Source: Paragonimus westermani
Taxonomy: Eukaryota; Platyhelminthes; Trematoda; Plagiorchiida; Troglotrematidae
DNA length: 64,000 bases
Direction of reading: 5' to 3'
Assembly (NCBI GenBank): GCA_008508345.1
Contig: QNGE01000751.1
Location: forward strand, 167,538 to 231,537
The notes under the pieces were generated by a model. That model did not search any database. It was not told the origin of the DNA and saw only the letters and a list, made by a program, of their open reading frames with translations. Both the position numbers and the translations under genes were made by a program. Below are positions 59,560 through 64,000 of the stretch, piece by piece (the stretch's first letter is position 1; each line of letters starts with the position of its first letter).

Positions 59560-62500
59560 AAACAAGTACTTTGCTATTTGTTTATTTGAGATTTGTAATT
59601 GTTTATATGGAGTGTATGGTTCACCAGAACACATGTGAACCTGCAACAGAACAGATTAGGTCCATCTTCACTATCTGCTTTCACTATCTGCCGAATAATC
59701 TCAGAAGTACGAACATTAACCTTTTGTGGTACATATTGTTCCACTGCGGACCTCCACAATTTTACAAGTACCTGCGGCTAATTGCACTTAGATAACGTAG
59801 AGGCAGAGTCTTCTCTACTGTTGAACCAGACGGTCAGCTGTTAACAAAGATTAACTGCAACAAATCAGGTTGATGCAGGCGCTGGGTCATGACCGTTATA
59901 TCATTACAGTAGCTTCCGTCGAGACTCAAGTTGAACAGAAACTGAAACGGTGAACTGATGCGATACAATGAAGCTTGTTGTGATAGAAATTTTGAAACAG
60001 GTCTTTACTACAACAAGTTGAAATATTCGCGGAACTTGAGATGGCATGAATGGAACCATGTGCATCTGAGAAATCTATGGACCATAAGCAAAAAGGAATG
60101 TGCACTGCCGATCTTTTGCAGAAGGTCTACAAACGAAAAGTGGTATAACCAGATGAGTGCGTGGTAGCATTTGCAAATAACACCAGGGTTGCTAGTCGGC
60201 ATTTCACTAACAAACAAAAGTGACATAGAGGTCCAAGTGAATCATCGATGTAAAATTGAGCATCAAGGAATCTGACCTCATTATCACCTTTAACCAAAAT
60301 GTTGGTTGCCAGAAGCTATTTGGAATACGTTATTCAAATTAGCACGTGAACAGCAGATCAGGCGTCGACACATCTGTCCTTTCTCAGACCCACGATGTCC
60401 TTCATTATACAGTGAAGAATAGCAAGTACAGGAGAAGTGACCTACTGTCGTAATCTTTGGTTATAGGTTGCAATGTTTTTCTATAGATTACCGAGTTTGC
60501 CGTTAATACTAGAAACGAGAACCTAGCATAAACTAAGTTTAATTGTTGTCTTTCTTTCTGAAACGTTTCTGGAAAAAAATTAAGTTTATATAACTTCACA
60601 TACTTTTATTTGAAGTTATGAGGGATTACTCAGTGTATTGCCACAAGACGTACTGCAATAGATTTATGGGAAATATGAGGTACGTTTCAAAAATTCAAAA
60701 GCCATCATAGAAGACTGTGAGAGTATTTTGGCTTAACGTGACTTCAAAGACGGAAAGTTTTCCAAACAATTGCTACCCTGACACACATTCTGGAAAGTTC
60801 AATAAAGCCTAGTAAGCTCGTTTCCAATCAAATGCACAATTTTAAAAGAGGGTCAGTTTTGACGTAATTCGTGCGTACTCTGCAGGTTTTAATGAAGGCT
60901 TTCAAGCAGCCGGTATGATACATCGAACTTAGAAAAATTTTAGACACAGCCATACGATAATATTTCAAAGCAATCCTTTGTAGCAGCTGAATGTCAGGGT
61001 ATGAAAATTTTCTTCACGTCTTTGAACTAACTGTGGAAAGTGAACGGAGAATTACATAAAACTAATCTGCATTCCAAGCGGAACATGAAGCATAATTTAA
61101 CTGATAGCCTAGGAAAAAGATAACGTAATTGGTTAACAAAGTATTCGTGTGATCTTGTCACCTTTTATCCAATGGATCAAACGAACGAGTATAAATTGCT
61201 ACGTCCGTCTGCGTCCCCTGAATCAACTAATTAATCAAATACAAGATTATTGTTATATTATTATTATCATCGGTGATACTAAATCAAGCGAGCGCACCCC
61301 CTTACTCTTTCTCTTGTGTTCTCGTGACCAACCTATAATCCATACATAGAAACGTCTGCTGTATGCTTACTTTTAACAAATGTACTGTGATATGTTTTGT
61401 GAATCGGCAAATAGTAATATATAATTATTTGTCTAAGCCTAAACTTCTGCCTTTAATCCATTTATCACACTAAAATTTGTTTTCTTCAAACTGCTTGTCA
61501 TCTCGACTTATTAGCAACTCACCTCCATATTTCCGAATCCGAAGACGTTTTGAAAACTACTGCTCACTATTCGTGAGTAATATGTGTCAGCCGAGGAGTC
61601 GGTCAGTGATGCTCAATTCCATTCAGTAATCAAAATCTTTGAGAATGACTACCGTTCACTTTCATACCTTACCCAATAGTTCATGTTTACGGAGCCTGTA
61701 GACATAAGGGTTTTCTGATCAATCTTAGTACCAAAGTACTATATGTGATGTGCTATCCCACATAACGATTTTGTTAAGTTAACAAATTCATACTCAAATA
61801 AGATGAACATTGACTGATCTGAAAGTAACAATTTTCAGATAAACTTTACTAACAAATCAATGTTTACAGCAGATTTTGTGTGTATGGAAGAAAGTCCGCG
61901 TGGCCGGCATGAACATGGGCGTTGCAGTTATCATGTCCCAATGCTAACTTCTGGTGATTACAAATTCTGTAGTTATGCAAACATGTTCCTTTGGTTTGAA
62001 TTGCGTTTTATAATCTGTTTGCCGGCAGTGTCAGTATATGTTAAACATTGAGCAGCCGTCTATATTGGCAAGTTTCAATTCACATGTGAACAGAAAGCTG
62101 GGTTAGAAACAAACCCAAAAATGTCACCAAAAATTGACAGCGTAAAAGATTTTGATGTTACCAAACTAACGACCACGAAAGTATTTCCTTCTGATGTGGA
62201 ATGTTCCGGTTCTAACATTCTGCGACGTTTAGTTCCAAGCAAACCTTTACTGACAGAGCTGCTCCTTTTTATCTTCAAGTACAGATTAGCTGAACGTCAG
62301 TTAACTCGGTATCCTCCGCAATCAGTAGGCAACATTGTTATCTATTATAGTACTAGCCCTTTTCGTGCCAATTTTTTGGCGAAAGAGTGATTATGACGGT
62401 AGTTTTCATTCAAAATCTACGCTCCTAGAAATGACGGTTTAAAATATTTGAGTTGCATTTCCCAACGCAAATCGTTATCACTTACAATCTTGTTGGGATA

Positions 62501-64000
62501 ATCTCTACTCGACATAATCAAACTAGGCCTGAATGTGTAGTGGATATTTCACTTAAGGTGAGAATCACAGGCTACTGTAAACACCATTCCGTACCCGTGT
62601 GAACGTAGTCAATGCAAACCAGCGTACATGTTCATATCAAAATGAGGCGAGCAAGTTGTGTACTCGGCCTAAGCTTTCTTTACGTTCACCAGGATAGCAT
62701 AAAAGTGCTATGTTAACTTACAGCGAAGGAATAGCCCAATTAGTTTGCTTCTCAACAATTCATCAAAAAGTTTGACCGTATTAATCTCTGGACTACAATA
62801 AACGGGTTATTCTGAGAACGTGAAGGTTTCCACACAGTTCTATAAATCAAGCCTGACATACAAATGATTAAAAAGAACGGTGTATATAGGATTAAATGTT
62901 CTGTTGTGAACACTCTTAACCGTATAATATATACCGAAACCTTAACACAAAAGCATATTTTAACCACAAAATCCATATATTATTATATTTCACAAAGTTG
63001 TTTAGTCCCGTTTGCAGAACTCATTGTTTTGAACTGCTAGTTTAATTCTTGGGTTGAAGGTGAAATATTAGTTAGACCTCACAGAAATTCCTCAGCGAAA
63101 CTTTTTTTTCACATGGCACCATTCTTCTTTCATACACTTTTAAGAAGCCACTCATTGTAAGGTTTTCTCTGTCACCTAACAAATCGTGGCGAAAGTAATT
63201 GGACAGCATTTAAGGTGGTGAGCTTGTATCAGTGAGCTACACACTACAAAAATTTTGAAGCTTCTGATATTTCTGAAAGCCTTGAAACACGGAATTTTCA
63301 AGAAGGCTACATAATTTTCATCAATTGAGCAATGGAAATCACATGAAATATTATCGTTAAGTTGCATGTACGTACCACGCCATTTCATTTCGATTTCTGT
63401 CACAAAGTTATGCGAAATGGTAAGTTATCTTTACCCGTTTTCCCCTAACAGTAAGAAGTTTTACACCAAGAGATGTTGACCTTCCCGTTTATTCTGGTCT
63501 GTCACAAATGTGAAGCCAGATTATTCTACACAAACAAAACAAACTACCATAAGTCAAATGGATCGATGAAATAATTTCAAATATCTCAGCACTACACAGG
63601 CTAGCAGTAACACACCAGTAGCACTGATTGTGTCAACCTGTTCGGTGCGTATAAATCTAGTCGACTATAACAATAGTTCTGAGTTATGATTACATAAAAA
63701 TATTTCGAGCAATTTAATCAGAACAACTAGTTGAATGGTTGACAACATGAGTTTTACGGTGGATGAAGCAAGGTTCTTCGAGTTTCTTCCGGACAGTAGC
63801 TGTGTGTTGTTTTCCATTTACAAATGGCTTAATTTCGCTCTTTTCACAGTTATAAATATCATTCACATTTGCACAACCAACACAATAGGTTTTTTCAACG
63901 TCCTACTCAAATATGACGTCTCAGGAATTCTTTTTGGTTAATCATATTTACAAAGTCATAATGACTTTTGATAGCTGTGAATTGCGTTTCATCTCAAAGG
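59560..64000. other. Downstream stretch, no gene recognised
   Basis: Only short frames up to 89 codons. At 62075-62390 moderately coding-like frames overlap on opposite strands: 62121-62390 (+), beginning MSPKIDSVKDFDVTKL, and 62075-62278 (-). At most one could be real, and neither has a recognisable domain. I see no RNA gene or repeat array. Confidence 0.4.

Overview
This window looks like part of an AT-rich, gene-poor, intron-rich animal genome. A digenean trematode (flatworm) is my best guess. The evidence is one large split adhesion-receptor gene, two relics of Penelope-like retroelements (PLEs), and a family of tRNA-derived short interspersed elements (SINEs). None of these fixes the genus. 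I see no bacterial features, rRNA, functional tRNA or CRISPR array.

Layout. From 1 to about 39.5 kb the sequence is mostly non-coding. It holds a near-perfect foldback of two head-to-head tRNA-type SINEs flanked by an 11-bp target-site-like duplication (3673-3979) and a weak candidate terminal exon (4872-4988). It also holds a third SINE copy (23951-24124), a 253-bp direct repeat split by the only N in the window (27527-28033), and a PLE fragment with an open GIY-YIG endonuclease frame (about 31985-32493). Open frames of up to about 140 codons are expected by chance in a sequence of this size and composition. I therefore did not call them without other support.

From 39559 to 58983 (+) lies a complete protocadherin-like gene. 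I could assemble it from six coding exons with compatible splice phases: 39559-40569, 41998-43251, 46927-47126, 50235-51130, 52887-52927 and 58264-58983. The predicted product is 1373 residues. It has a signal peptide, seven extracellular cadherin (EC) repeats with DxND-type calcium linkers between them, one membrane helix, and a cytoplasmic tail of about 265 residues ending in a class I PDZ-ligand sequence (TTFV). Intron 2 starts with a GC donor. Exon 5 is a 41-base microexon that is needed to keep the tail in frame. Its omission, or retention of intron 4, would give short-tailed receptors. Intron 2 carries an antisense, stop-riddled PLE, and intron 5 carries a decayed SINE.

From 59 kb to the end there are candidate poly(A) signals for the protocadherin gene and then sequence in which I recognise no gene. 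The most distinctive observations are the microexon/tail switch, the GC-AG intron and the SINE foldback with its flanking duplication.
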